Shown in pieces: positions 44,557 through 53,262 of a stretch of 64,000 nt of DNA. Made by a program: the position numbers and the translations under genes. The stretch comes from Flavobacteriales bacterium (GTDB lineage Bacteria; Bacteroidota; Bacteroidia; UBA10329): contig JACJZQ010000005.1 of assembly GCA_020635495.1 (NCBI GenBank), positions 1 to 64,000 of the forward strand, read 5' to 3'. How positions within the stretch are numbered: the stretch's first letter is position 1; the number at the start of each line of letters is the position of its first letter. Under the pieces are notes generated by a model. The model made no database searches and had not been told where the DNA came from. It saw only the letters and a program-made list of their open reading frames with translations.

Positions 44557-45627
44557 ATGGAGAGCGACATCATGCAGATCAAAATAGATAGAGTAGAGAA
44601 CACCAGAATCCATGAGGTGGATTTTGGAAATATTCCGTTCGGAAGAGAGTTTGCAGATCACATGTTCATGTGTGACTACAAGGATGGCAAATGGACCGAT
44701 TTCCGAATAGAACAATACAGACCTATCGAGTATAAACCAGCCATGCTGGGACTGCATTACGGACAGACCATCTTCGAAGGGATGAAAGCGTACAGGAACA
44801 TCAATGGAGAGATCATGATGTTCAGGCCAGAGGATAACTTCAGAAGATTGAACCGCTCTGCGGAGAGAATGTGCATGCCAACCATTCCGGTTGATCTGAT
44901 GATGGAAGCCTTGAGAGAGCTACTGAAGTTGGATTCAGGATGGGTGCCAAAAGACACCGAATCTGCTTTGTACATCAGACCATTCATGTTTGCAACAGAC
45001 GAGTTTTTGGGAGTTAAGCCTTCCGAAACGTACCGTTGCATCATTTTTACAGGACCAGTTGGACCTTATTACACCACGCCACTGAAGGTTATGGTAGAGG
45101 AGAACTTTACACGTGCAGCAAAAGGTGGAACAGGTTCTGCAAAGGCAGGCGGAAATTATGGTGGAGCGCTTTATCCAACCAAATTGGCGCAGCAGAAAGG
45201 CTACCATCAGATTCTTTGGACAGATTCCATTGAACACAAATACATCGAGGAAAGCGGAACAATGAATGTGATGTTCCAGATAGGTGATGCGTTGGTGACA
45301 CCTCCTACAGGAGACACGATTCTACAAGGAATTACCAGAGATAGCGTGCTTACGTTGGCTGTTGACCTGGGCATTGAAGTGGAAGAACGAAGAATCAGTG
45401 TAGAAGAACTGAAAGTTGCTCACGAACGTGGACAATTGAAAGATGCTTTCGGTGTGGGGACAGCAGCCACAATTGCCCCAATTGAACTCATCGGATACCA
45501 AGGGAAGGACATGGTTCTTCCTCCTGTTTCTGAGCGGTTACTATCCAAGAAGATCTCCGATGGTCTAAAGGCAATTCGCTACGGAAAGGTAGAAGACCGT
45601 TTCGGTTGGATGATAAGCATGAATTGA
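44557..45627 (+). CDS. ilvE: branched-chain amino acid aminotransferase
   Basis: A 356-residue PLP enzyme that transfers the amino group between 2-oxoglutarate and the keto acids of Leu, Ile and Val. It belongs to the fold IV class. Signatures include GLHYGQTIFEGMKAYR near 67-82, FRPEDNFRRLNRSAERM near 88-104, GGNYGGALYPTKLAQQKGY with the Schiff-base lysine near 203-221, and EESGTMNVMF near 228-237. A second ATG at 44572 is a possible start. A small lipoprotein gene starts two bases after the stop codon. Confidence 0.94.
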   Translation: MESDIMQIKIDRVENTRIHEVDFGNIPFGREFADHMFMCDYKDGKWTDFRIEQYRPIEYKPAMLGLHYGQTIFEGMKAYRNINGEIMMFRPEDNFRRLNRSAERMCMPTIPVDLMMEALRELLKLDSGWVPKDTESALYIRPFMFATDEFLGVKPSETYRCIIFTGPVGPYYTTPLKVMVEENFTRAAKGGTGSAKAGGNYGGALYPTKLAQQKGYHQILWTDSIEHKYIEESGTMNVMFQIGDALVTPPTGDTILQGITRDSVLTLAVDLGIEVEERRISVEELKVAHERGQLKDAFGVGTAATIAPIELIGYQGKDMVLPPVSERLLSKKISDGLKAIRYGKVEDRFGWMISMN

Positions 45628-45628
45628 A

Positions 45629-45991
45629 ATGCGATTTCTGCCGTTAGCCCTTTTATCGGTTACAATACTTTTTGCCAGTTGCAGAAAGTGTGTTGAATGC
45701 GAGATTCGATTGAAGGAATCTCCAGAGGTTATCGGTTATGTGGATGAATTCTGCGGAACAGACAAGAAGGTAGAAGAGGAGGAAGACCGTCTTCGTTCAG
45801 ACTACACATGCATAGAATGCACGGTAAACACAGGACTTGGCAATGCCAATTCAGGCATTCATTGCGGAGACAGGGCCTTTACAGACAGTATTGAGGCAGA
45901 TTGGGAGGCTGGTGCTTTGCAGATTGGAACAACGGCCAATTGCGTTTACTATCGCGATACCGCGAATGTGACCTGCGTTCTCAAACAGTAA
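45629..45991 (+). CDS. small Cys-rich lipoprotein, unknown
   Basis: A 120-residue protein with a lipoprotein signal ending TILFASC. The mature part has several further Cys (RKCVECEIRL, DEFCG, YTCIECTVN, IHCGD, NCVYY, TCVL) that could pair in disulfides or bind metal. It begins two bases after the ilvE stop, so it is probably co-transcribed. I recognise no family. Confidence 0.7.
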   Translation: MRFLPLALLSVTILFASCRKCVECEIRLKESPEVIGYVDEFCGTDKKVEEEEDRLRSDYTCIECTVNTGLGNANSGIHCGDRAFTDSIEADWEAGALQIGTTANCVYYRDTANVTCVLKQ

Positions 45992-46000
45992 TTTCTAGGA

Positions 46001-46966
46001 TCAGTAGATGCTTACGTAGCTGGATCCGATCCAGATGGCATCTTCATCGTTGGTGTAAACAGACACTTTGTAGCTGCCTCTGTCTCTCAGGTTGAGAGGG
46101 AAACTGGCCTGCGTCTCATTCTTACCAATAGGAACGGTAAGTTCTTGGAAATGCTCGGTGTATTCGGCTGTTCCCTGAGGTTTGAACCAAATATCAACCA
46201 CAACACCTTCTTCACCGAATCCTTCATTGTTGGAGAAAAGCGCTTTCAGGTCAACTCCTCCAGGAACACCCTTGAACTTTTCATTCTGACCCATCAACAT
46301 TCCACTCTGAACAGACCTTCCAAAAGCCATGTAAAAGCTTTCGAAAACAAGTGTCTCCTTTTCTTCTTCGGTCAATTCTTCCTTAACAATAGACTCCACA
46401 AAAACAGGGTCTGGCGCGTTTTCAAGGATCTCTTCTTTGGTGAGAGCGGCTTTCTTGGTTTCCACTTTCTCAACAACAGGCTCTTCCTTTTTCACAACCT
46501 CAGGTTCTGGCTTTTTCTCCACCACAGGTTCTGGTTTTGGCTCCTCCTTTTTCTTCTCAACTACAGGCTCTGGAGCAACCACTTTCTTCGGCCCCTTAAT
46601 GTTGATCGAGGAAGATGCAAGCTCCGTGTGTTCTCTATCGAAAGTCGTGATCTTATACGTGCCGGGCGCTTTAAAATCATATTTGAATGCAGCCCAGTTC
46701 CTTCCTTGTCCCACTACAATTTTCTGCTCATCCGGTGCTTGCCCAGACTCCTTGTCACCTTCAATCAGGAAGAACATGGCATTACCGTTAATGGTTGTTT
46801 TGCCATTGCGGTACATCAGTACCAATTTGTACGGGAATTCGTTGGTCTGCCACTCGGTAGAAGCATTGCGGAGGCTTCCAACATTATTGAAGTAATCACC
46901 AACCTGAACCTCCTGTGAAAAAACACTGGTACAGAAAAGGGTAAGCGCTACAAGCAGGACTTTCAT
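46001..46966 (-). CDS. secreted protein with Lys/Pro/Glu repeat linker, unknown
   Basis: A 321-residue protein; the ATG at 46966 gives a signal peptide ending TSVFSQ. The N-terminal (about 20-125) and C-terminal (about 205-321) parts are beta-rich and similar in style (FKAPGTYKITTFDREH, LRDRGSYKVSVYTNDED). They are joined by a Lys/Pro/Glu repeat linker near 128-175 (VVEKKKEEPKPEPVVEK) like those that span the periplasm in TonB. This suggests an envelope-bridging or rod-like protein. It is transcribed towards the ilvE-linked lipoprotein gene, with which it converges. Confidence 0.72.
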   Translation of the reverse strand: MKVLLVALTLFCTSVFSQEVQVGDYFNNVGSLRNASTEWQTNEFPYKLVLMYRNGKTTINGNAMFFLIEGDKESGQAPDEQKIVVGQGRNWAAFKYDFKAPGTYKITTFDREHTELASSSINIKGPKKVVAPEPVVEKKKEEPKPEPVVEKKPEPEVVKKEEPVVEKVETKKAALTKEEILENAPDPVFVESIVKEELTEEEKETLVFESFYMAFGRSVQSGMLMGQNEKFKGVPGGVDLKALFSNNEGFGEEGVVVDIWFKPQGTAEYTEHFQELTVPIGKNETQASFPLNLRDRGSYKVSVYTNDEDAIWIGSSYVSIY

Positions 46967-47018
46967 GCTTAACGTTCTTACCAAATTTCTCGCCATGTTT
47001 TACGTAGTTTTTAGAAAG

Positions 47019-47102
47019 TGCCCAAGACTGGAGTCGAACCAGCACGGCCTAACGGCCACCAGCCCCTCAAGCTGGCGTGTCTACCAATTTCACCACCTGG
47101 GC
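47019..47102 (-). tRNA. tRNA-Leu (GAG)
   Basis: The minus strand folds into a class II tRNA of 84 nt. The 7-bp acceptor stem pairs GCCCAGG with CTTGGGC, with an A discriminator at 47019. The anticodon stem CCAGC/GCTGG holds the loop TTGAGGG with anticodon GAG. A long variable arm (GGCCGTTAGGCC) and the T-arm GGTTCGACTCC follow. CCA is not encoded. Confidence 0.95.
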
Positions 47103-47111
47103 AAGGTTGCG

Positions 47112-47119
47112 CAAATTTA
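47112..47119 (-). promoter_or_regulatory. Bacteroidota -7 box (TAAATTTG) for tRNA-Leu
   Basis: The minus strand reads TAAATTTG, an exact match to TAnnTTTG, ending nine bases before the tRNA 5' end. Confidence 0.6.
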
Positions 47120-47167
47120 GACGTTTTTTCGTGGCGTGGTCGAACTCACTTTAGGCTTTTGAACAAA

Positions 47168-47902
47168 ATGCAGGCTAAGCCAATTGATATATTTGCAAAC
47201 CCGCTTAAACTAGCAGCCTTGAACAACTTCACAAAGCTTTGGTGGTTAGAGAAGATTCATCTTTTCGAAGGTCTTTCCGAACAGGAAATGGAGAAGGTCA
47301 ATGAGCGGACCACCATGAAGACCAAGGAAAAGGGCTCGCACATCTATTTCCCGCACGAACCATCCAAGATCATCTTCTTCCTTAAGAGTGGGAGAGTAAA
47401 GATCGGAAGCTATTCTGACGATGGAAAAGAGATCATCAAAGCGATTATGCATCCTGGCGATATGTTCGGTGAACTCGGCTTGGTAGGGCAGGAAACGCGC
47501 AAGGATTTCGCCATAGCCATGGACAATGACGTGAGGGTTTGCACCATGAATGTAGAAGAGGTGCTGGTGATGATGCGTAGTAATGCCGATCTGAGTATGA
47601 AGATCACGGCCACTCTCGGAAATCGATTGGCCAAAGTGGAGCGTAAGTTCGAATCGCTCATTTTCAAGGATGCCCGAACCAGAATTGTGGATCTGATCGG
47701 AGAAATGGCCAAAGACCGAGGAAAAGTTTTGGCAGGTGGTGAAGTGCTTTTGGAACATTCATTGACCCATCAGGATATTGCAAGTCTTACTGCAACATCT
47801 CGCCAAACGGTTACCACGGTTTTGAACGAATTGAAGGACAATGATGTCATCAACTTCGATCGTAAGACAATACTGATTCACGAAATGGACAAACTGAAAT
47901 GA
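47168..47902 (+). CDS. Crp/Fnr family transcription regulator
   Basis: A 244-residue regulator. I use the ATG at 47168; an in-frame start at 47018 would run through the tRNA gene and is rejected. The cyclic-nucleotide-binding-like domain covers about 30-145 (KGSHIYFPHEPSKIIFFLKS, HPGDMFGELGLVG). The C-terminal winged HTH covers about 165-240 (LTHQDIASLTATSRQTVTTV). There is no N-terminal Cys cluster, so it is not an FNR-type oxygen sensor. Effector and targets are unknown. A glutaredoxin-like gene overlaps its stop by four bases, which suggests a redox link. Confidence 0.9.
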   Translation: MQAKPIDIFANPLKLAALNNFTKLWWLEKIHLFEGLSEQEMEKVNERTTMKTKEKGSHIYFPHEPSKIIFFLKSGRVKIGSYSDDGKEIIKAIMHPGDMFGELGLVGQETRKDFAIAMDNDVRVCTMNVEEVLVMMRSNADLSMKITATLGNRLAKVERKFESLIFKDARTRIVDLIGEMAKDRGKVLAGGEVLLEHSLTHQDIASLTATSRQTVTTVLNELKDNDVINFDRKTILIHEMDKLK

Positions 47903-48120
47903 AGCCTGTCATTTACGTTGCAAATAGATGTCATCAATGCGAAATGGTCAAGGATTTCGCAATGAAAAGCGGAGTATCAACCGATATTCACAACGTGGAT
48001 TTGACCGTGGTTACACCGCCAAAAGATGTGTTCGTGTATCCGGCCTTGTTCATTGGAGAAGAATTGATAGCTTATGGCGAGGACATTATTGATTATTACA
48101 AGAAGAATTTGATCAACTAG
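47899..48120 (+). CDS. glutaredoxin-like small protein
   Basis: A 73-residue protein with a thioredoxin-fold start VIYVANRCHQCEMVKDF; the CxxC site is Cys-His-Gln-Cys at about 11-14. A cis-Pro motif follows (VYPALFIGEELI near 46-57). This is a normal size for a glutaredoxin-like protein. The ATG overlaps the stop of the Crp/Fnr gene, so the two are co-translated. It is followed three bases later by the rocD start. Confidence 0.82.
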   Translation: MKPVIYVANRCHQCEMVKDFAMKSGVSTDIHNVDLTVVTPPKDVFVYPALFIGEELIAYGEDIIDYYKKNLIN

Positions 48121-48123
48121 AAC

Positions 48124-49377
48124 ATGGTTACGGAAGAATTATTGGAAATAACAGCAAACGCCCAAAGGGTTATTGATAGGGAAGACAGATATGGTGCGCA
48201 TAATTACCATCCGCTTCCAGTTGTGTTGGAGAAGGGAGAAGGCGTGTTTGTTTGGGATATCGATGGAAAGAAATATTACGATTTCCTGTCGGCATATTCT
48301 GCGGTAAACCAGGGACACTGTCATCCAAAAATTGTTGGCGCACTTACCGAGCAGGCGCAGAAACTGACACTCACCAGCCGTGCATTTTACAATAATGTGC
48401 TTGGCGAGTTTGAGGAATACGCAACCAAGTATTTCGGTTTCGATAAGTTGTTGCCGATGAACACTGGGGCCGAAGGCGTTGAAACAGCCTTGAAGCTTTG
48501 TAGAAAATGGGCTTACGAGAAAAAAGGCCTGCCAGAAAATCAAGCGAAGATCATTGTTTGCGATGGCAACTTCCACGGTAGAACCACTACCATCGTTTCG
48601 TTCTCAAACGACCCGGATGCTCGGAACAATTTCGGTCCATATACACCAGGTTTTGAATCCATTCCATACAATGATGCGGATGCTTTGGAAGCCGCGCTGA
48701 AAGACCCGAACGTGGCTGGTTTCCTTGTTGAACCGATTCAGGGAGAGGCAGGAGTCTTTGTTCCAGATGCTGGTTATCTGACCAAGGCAAGGGAGTTGTG
48801 TACGGCCAATAACGTGCTGCTCATCGCAGACGAAGTTCAGACCGGAATTGCCAGAACCGGAAAGCTCTTGGCAGTGCATCATGAAAATGTAAGACCCGAC
48901 ATTCTCATTCTTGGGAAAGCGCTTTCTGGAGGTGTGGTGCCGGTATCGGCCGTGTTGGCGGATGATGAAGTGATGATGTGCATCAAACCCGGCGAACATG
49001 GCTCGACTTTTGGTGGTAATCCGTTATCGTGTAAAGTGGCAATGGCGGCCTTGGAAGTGATAAAAGACGAGCAATTGGCAAAGAATGCCGAGCGGTTGGG
49101 TCAACTGTTCAGAAGTGAACTTCAGAAGTTCATTGACGGTAATGAGTTGGTTCAATTGGTTCGAGGAAAGGGATTGCTCAACGCCATCGTCATTAACGAT
49201 TCGCCAGACAGCAAAACCGCGTGGAACATCTGCCTAAAGTTGGCAAGCAACGGACTATTGGCAAAGCCTACGCACGGCAACATCATCCGATTTGCGCCAC
49301 CGTTGGTCATGACAGAAGAACAACTGATGGATTGCTTAGAAATCATCACCAGGACAATCAGCGAATTCAGCAAGTGA
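48124..49377 (+). CDS. rocD: ornithine aminotransferase
   Basis: A 417-residue class III PLP transaminase that makes glutamate-5-semialdehyde from ornithine. Family patterns: RYGAHNYHPLPVVLEKGEG near 22-40, YYDFLSAYSAVNQGHCHPKI, NTGAEGVETALKLCRKWAY near 113-131, ICDGNFHGRT-type VCDGNFHGRTTTIVSFS, LLIADEVQTGIARTGK near 234-249, and ILGKALSGGVVPVSAV with the Schiff-base Lys. Length and motifs fit OAT rather than acetylornithine aminotransferase. The stop overlaps the next gene by GTGA. Confidence 0.92.
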   Translation: MVTEELLEITANAQRVIDREDRYGAHNYHPLPVVLEKGEGVFVWDIDGKKYYDFLSAYSAVNQGHCHPKIVGALTEQAQKLTLTSRAFYNNVLGEFEEYATKYFGFDKLLPMNTGAEGVETALKLCRKWAYEKKGLPENQAKIIVCDGNFHGRTTTIVSFSNDPDARNNFGPYTPGFESIPYNDADALEAALKDPNVAGFLVEPIQGEAGVFVPDAGYLTKARELCTANNVLLIADEVQTGIARTGKLLAVHHENVRPDILILGKALSGGVVPVSAVLADDEVMMCIKPGEHGSTFGGNPLSCKVAMAALEVIKDEQLAKNAERLGQLFRSELQKFIDGNELVQLVRGKGLLNAIVINDSPDSKTAWNICLKLASNGLLAKPTHGNIIRFAPPLVMTEEQLMDCLEIITRTISEFSK

Positions 49378-49829
49378 GATCCAAAAGAACAACATTCCTC
49401 CTAGTGCTTAGTGGACTGTTGTTCAGTACATGGAGTTTTGCGCAACAGAAAGATTCTGTAGCGTATTCTGGAGACGACCTCCATTACCTTGGCTATGTGA
49501 TGCTAACGGGAGACACCTCGGCTTGGGCCAACATGAAGAATGATGATATTTATTTCTTCTCGAAAGCCATGTTTTTCAGAACACCGAACGTGCTGAAATA
49601 CCTGAAAAGCGATGATCTGTATTTTCTGGGGACAGCTTGGATCTACGGCTCTAAGGCAGAGTTGGATAAAATTGCGACAGACGACCTCTATTATCTTGGT
49701 ATGGCCATTTTCGAAAAGCAGGAAAGCTACCTCGACAATATTCGGTCTGATGATGTTTACTATTTGGGCAAAGGCCTCATTAAAAAGGATATGAATTACT
49801 TTGACCAAATGTCTACCAAGCTCGAATGA
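49374..49829 (+). CDS. secreted protein of five DD-[L/I/V]-Y-x-L-G repeats, unknown
   Basis: A 151-residue protein. The GTG at 49374 overlaps the rocD stop (GTGA) and gives a signal peptide ending TWSFAQ. The mature part consists of about five repeats of 22-25 residues, each starting with a DD element: DDLHYLGYVML, DDIYFFSKAMF, DDLYFLGTAWI, DDLYYLGMAIF, DDVYYLGKGLI. This looks like a short solenoid. I know of no named family. It sits between rocD and an FMN reductase, both overlapped by four bases, so it belongs to one operon. Confidence 0.75.
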   Translation: MRSKRTTFLLVLSGLLFSTWSFAQQKDSVAYSGDDLHYLGYVMLTGDTSAWANMKNDDIYFFSKAMFFRTPNVLKYLKSDDLYFLGTAWIYGSKAELDKIATDDLYYLGMAIFEKQESYLDNIRSDDVYYLGKGLIKKDMNYFDQMSTKLE

Positions 49830-50347
49830 TAACCATTGTCTGTACCACCAACCGTCCTGTTAGCAACACGCGCAAGGTTGCCCAGATGTATTATGATGCC
49901 TTGCAGAAAATGGGATTGGATGCGCAGGTACTCGATCTGAAAGAAGTGGATGCTTCTTGGATGCAAGACAGCAATTACGGACAGAATGTGCCGGAATTTG
50001 AAGCAGTGATCAACCGCTATGTTCGTCATTCGGAGAAGTTCGTTTTTGTTACGCCAGAATACAACGGTAGTTTTCCGGGTTACCTCAAGTTCTTTATTGA
50101 TGCCTGCGACTATGGCGATTGGGCCAAAAAGAAAGTGGCGTTGATGGGCTTGGCCAGTGGTCGGGCAGGGAATGTCCGTGGCTTGGACCATCTAACGGGA
50201 ATTTTCCATTACCTCGGTTCTGAGGTTTACAGTAAGAAGGTCTATCTGTCTCAGATCAATCATTCTTTAACGGATGAAGGCGAGATTCGAAATGAAGTGC
50301 TGAGCCGTGAAATTGAACAGCAATTAAAAGGCTTCTTAACATTCTAA
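49826..50347 (+). CDS. NADPH-dependent FMN reductase-like flavoprotein
   Basis: A 173-residue flavodoxin-like oxidoreductase with an N-terminal FMN loop (TTNRPVSNTRKVA) and second loop TPEYNGSFPGYLKFFIDAC near 76-94. The ATG overlaps the preceding stop by ATGA. It is distantly like the 41463-41999 product. Likely a quinone or azo reductase. Confidence 0.85.
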   Translation: MITIVCTTNRPVSNTRKVAQMYYDALQKMGLDAQVLDLKEVDASWMQDSNYGQNVPEFEAVINRYVRHSEKFVFVTPEYNGSFPGYLKFFIDACDYGDWAKKKVALMGLASGRAGNVRGLDHLTGIFHYLGSEVYSKKVYLSQINHSLTDEGEIRNEVLSREIEQQLKGFLTF

Positions 50348-50399
50348 CATGATTCTCTGTCTCATTTCCGATTGCTCCCTTATCTCCAGTTTCCAAGGA

Positions 50400-50780
50400 A
50401 TGTGGATTATCCAAGCATTGGTTTCTGCCTTTTTCGCCATCCTTTTCATTCAATCCGGGTTAGATAAAGTGTTCGATTGGAAAGGGAACTTGGAATGGCT
50501 TACCGGGCATTTTGCCAATTCATTTCTATCTGGAATGGTTCCCATCCTGCTTGGTACACTCACACTTTTTGAAGTGACCGCAGGCGTTGTTTCTGCAGTT
50601 GGAGTGGTGGAAGCACTGGTTTACAAAACGTATTGCTTTGCCTTTTTAGGAACACTTCTTTGTGCGGTTTCGCTTATCATGCTCTTCTTCGGCCAGCGCA
50701 TTGCCAAAGACTACGCTGGCGCAGGAGGCTTGGTGCCTTACTTCATTCTAGCGGTGATCAATCTGTATTTTTTGGCATAA
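50400..50780 (+). CDS. DoxX-like membrane protein
   Basis: A 126-residue protein with four hydrophobic helices. QSGLDKVFDWKGNLEWLTGHF near 20-40 is the DoxX/MauE-like sequence between helices 1 and 2. I prefer the ATG at 50400; an in-frame ATG at 50349, two bases after the previous stop, gives a 143-residue product and cannot be excluded. Probably the last gene of the rocD operon. The hairpin after it serves the convergent PUR-like gene. Confidence 0.72.
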   Translation: MWIIQALVSAFFAILFIQSGLDKVFDWKGNLEWLTGHFANSFLSGMVPILLGTLTLFEVTAGVVSAVGVVEALVYKTYCFAFLGTLLCAVSLIMLFFGQRIAKDYAGAGGLVPYFILAVINLYFLA

Positions 50781-50811
50781 AAAAAGCCCTCCGCCTAAGG
50801 CGGAAGGCTTT
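50779..50811 (-). terminator. terminator of the PUR-like gene
   Basis: GCCcTCCGCC and GGCGGAaGGC, with one mismatch, form a stem with a short TAAG-centred loop. On the minus strand the stem is followed by a run of seven T, so it ends the convergent PUR-like gene. On the plus strand only TTT follows. Confidence 0.75.
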
Positions 50812-50833
50812 CACTCAAACAATCAAAAACAAA

Positions 50834-51229
50834 TCATTTGTCCTCATCATCCAGATCATCAAAACTGATGTCTGAAGTGTATCCATCATCTGAAGGAGAT
50901 GACGCCTCTTTTTCTACAACCGGTGCTGGCTTTGCTTCCTGTGTGTGCTCTTCTTCCCGGCCATAATCTTCGCCTTTCTCGTTCTTGATGAAGCGGATGG
51001 CTTCACTCAGTCCTTCAGCAAACTTGTCGAAATCCTCCTTGTAGAGAAACAACTTGTGCTTGTCATAATGGAATCTGCCATTATCGTCAATCCGCCTTTT
51101 GCTCTCTGTAATTGTGAGGTAGTAATCGTTGCCACGAGTGGCTTTTACATCAAAGAAGTAGGTTCTTTTGCCTGCTCTTACCGGCATTGAGAAGATGTCT
51201 TCCCGCCTGTTCGAATCCTGTCCATCCAT
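50834..51229 (-). CDS. DUF3276 family PUR-like nucleic-acid-binding protein
   Basis: A 131-residue protein. The PUR-like domain (about 10-80) has IFSMPVRAGKRTYFFDVKAT, YYLTITESKRR and KHKLFLYKEDFDKFAEGL, close to DUF3276 proteins of Bacteroidota, which fold like eukaryotic PUR-alpha and bind single-stranded nucleic acid. An acidic, disordered tail (about 85-131) follows. A stand-alone gene with a strong terminator. Confidence 0.85.
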   Translation of the reverse strand: MDGQDSNRREDIFSMPVRAGKRTYFFDVKATRGNDYYLTITESKRRIDDNGRFHYDKHKLFLYKEDFDKFAEGLSEAIRFIKNEKGEDYGREEEHTQEAKPAPVVEKEASSPSDDGYTSDISFDDLDDEDK

Positions 51230-51310
51230 CGTCTCAGATTTTCTTTGTCATCAAGATTACATCAAATATATAAATGTTTCTATCGAATGAAACCTAGCCT
51301 TTATCGAAGA

Positions 51311-53107
51311 TCAGGCTGATTTTCTCTGGTCTTCTTCCAAAAGCTGTTTCTGGTACAAAGAATTGTAGGCGCCATCCAATAGCAGTAACTCCTCGTGGTT
51401 TCCGCGTTCGATGATCTGCCCTTTGTCCAACACAATGATCTGGTCTGCGTGCTTAACAGAAGACACCCGATGGCTGATGATGATGGTGGTCTTGTCTTGC
51501 ATCAGGTCTTTCAGATGGCTGAGGATCTTCTCTTCCGTTTCGGTGTCAACAGCCGAAAGACAATCGTCAAAAATGAGAATCTGAGGATCTCGAATAATGG
51601 CTCTTGCAATGGAAATTCGCTGCTTCTGTCCACCCGAAAGGGTAATGCCGCGCTCTCCAATATGCGTGTCAAAACCCAGCGGAAAATCGATGATGTTGTC
51701 GTAAATATCGGCCTGCTTGGCCGCTTTGTAAATGGTCTCTTCGTTCGTATCTGAATTCACACCAAAGGCAATGTTGTTGGCAATGCTTTCCGAGAACAGG
51801 AACACATCCTGCGGTACGTAACCGATATTGGAACGCAGCGAATTAAGATTGATCTGATGAATCTCTTTCCCATCTACCAGCACTTGGCCTTTGGTGGCAT
51901 CATAGCTTCGGGTTATGAGCGATGCGATGGTGGATTTTCCACTTCCGGTTCTGCCCAGAATGGCCAGACTTTTTCCTTGTTCCAGATCAAATGAAACGTT
52001 TTTCAGGGCCTGAGTTCCACTGTCAGGATAGGTGAAGTCAACATTCTGAAAGGAAATGGAACCACCGATCTGGCTTGGATTCGGATTCAGGTTGATGATC
52101 TCCGGCTCCGTTCTCAGAAATTCATTGATCCGTTCCTGCGAAGCAGCCGCCCGCTGAATGATGCTCGTTATCCAACCGATGGCGGCAACTGGCCACGTAA
52201 GCATATTGATGTAGATGATGAACTCGGCAATGTTGCCTGTGGTAATGGTTCCGGCCATGGCCTGCTTACCTCCAACGTAAACAGTGAGGATGGTGCTGAG
52301 GCCTATGAGAATGAGCATGGTCGGGAAAAACAGCGCGTTTATCCTTACCAGTTCCAACGAGGTTTCCTTGTACTTCTCTGTTTCGCTATCGAACCATGAG
52401 CTCCAAACATCTTCTTTGGCATAGGCTTTCAGAATGCGGATGCCAGAGAAACTTTCCTGAACGAATGTGCTGAGCACGCTCAATTGCCTCTGCACTTTTT
52501 CGCTTTTGATGTTGATGAGGCGGCTAACATGGTAAATGGTGATGGAAAGAACCGGCAGCGGAATAAGCACATACGCGGTAAGGGTTGGGCTTACCTGAAT
52601 CATGTTGTAAATGACCAACCCGAACAGCACAATGAGGTTGATGGCATACATCACCGCAGGGCCAAGATACATTCTCACCTTGCTTACATCTTCAGTGATT
52701 CTGGCCATGAGGTCGCCCGTGTTGTTGCGTTTAAAAAAGGCCAACGACAGTTTCTGGTAGTGGTTATAGATGTCGTTTTTCAGGTCGAATTCTATGAAAC
52801 GACTCATGACCACAATGGTCTGCCGCATAAAAAACATGAATACACCTTTCAGTATTGCAGTGGCCACTATGAGTCCGCCAAAGAATATCCAAATACCAAG
52901 GAAGGTTTCCATGGCCGTGTCTTGGAAAGGCGTGTTCTGGAAGTGTGGCGCAATGAAGCTGATCTCTGCGAGCAGGTCAAAAGTCAACCGCACGATCTTG
53001 GGCGGTAGAACAGCATAGAAATTGCTTGCCGCTACGAATACAACGCCCAGAAAAAACCGGGTCTTGTACTTCCAAAAGTACTTGTTGAGTTGCGCTAACG
53101 ACCTCAT
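51311..53107 (-). CDS. ABC exporter, fused permease and ATPase
   Basis: A 598-residue half-transporter with six membrane helices (about 18-300) and a C-terminal ATPase. Walker A is ILGRTGSGKST near 383, the signature is LSGGQKQRISIARAI, Walker B is ILIFDDCLS and the H-loop is ISHRVSSV. It resembles MsbA/YheI-type lipid or drug exporters. The gene stands alone and is divergent from nusB; the substrate cannot be told. Confidence 0.92.
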   Translation of the reverse strand: MRSLAQLNKYFWKYKTRFFLGVVFVAASNFYAVLPPKIVRLTFDLLAEISFIAPHFQNTPFQDTAMETFLGIWIFFGGLIVATAILKGVFMFFMRQTIVVMSRFIEFDLKNDIYNHYQKLSLAFFKRNNTGDLMARITEDVSKVRMYLGPAVMYAINLIVLFGLVIYNMIQVSPTLTAYVLIPLPVLSITIYHVSRLINIKSEKVQRQLSVLSTFVQESFSGIRILKAYAKEDVWSSWFDSETEKYKETSLELVRINALFFPTMLILIGLSTILTVYVGGKQAMAGTITTGNIAEFIIYINMLTWPVAAIGWITSIIQRAAASQERINEFLRTEPEIINLNPNPSQIGGSISFQNVDFTYPDSGTQALKNVSFDLEQGKSLAILGRTGSGKSTIASLITRSYDATKGQVLVDGKEIHQINLNSLRSNIGYVPQDVFLFSESIANNIAFGVNSDTNEETIYKAAKQADIYDNIIDFPLGFDTHIGERGITLSGGQKQRISIARAIIRDPQILIFDDCLSAVDTETEEKILSHLKDLMQDKTTIIISHRVSSVKHADQIIVLDKGQIIERGNHEELLLLDGAYNSLYQKQLLEEDQRKSA

Positions 53108-53153
53108 GCTATCCCTCCGGTAAATCGCTAAATGGAATGAGAAAAATTACCAT

Positions 53154-53161
53154 ACTTTTGC
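53154..53161 (+). promoter_or_regulatory. -7 box (TACTTTTG) upstream of nusB
   Basis: An exact TAnnTTTG match, but about 100 bases before the nusB ATG and without a clear -33 TTG. Confidence 0.4.
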
Positions 53162-53262
53162 CCAAAGTTAGGAATGTTTAACCGCTTCGATGTTTAAACT
53201 TCAATGGTTGACCAAGCGGCAGATAAGCATAACAGGAGGTTGGAAAAAAGGTTCTTTGCAGG

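Noticed and set aside
47018..47167. Upstream extension of the Crp/Fnr gene to a start at 47018
   Set aside because: This part runs through the tRNA-Leu gene on the other strand; the family-like start is the ATG at 47168.
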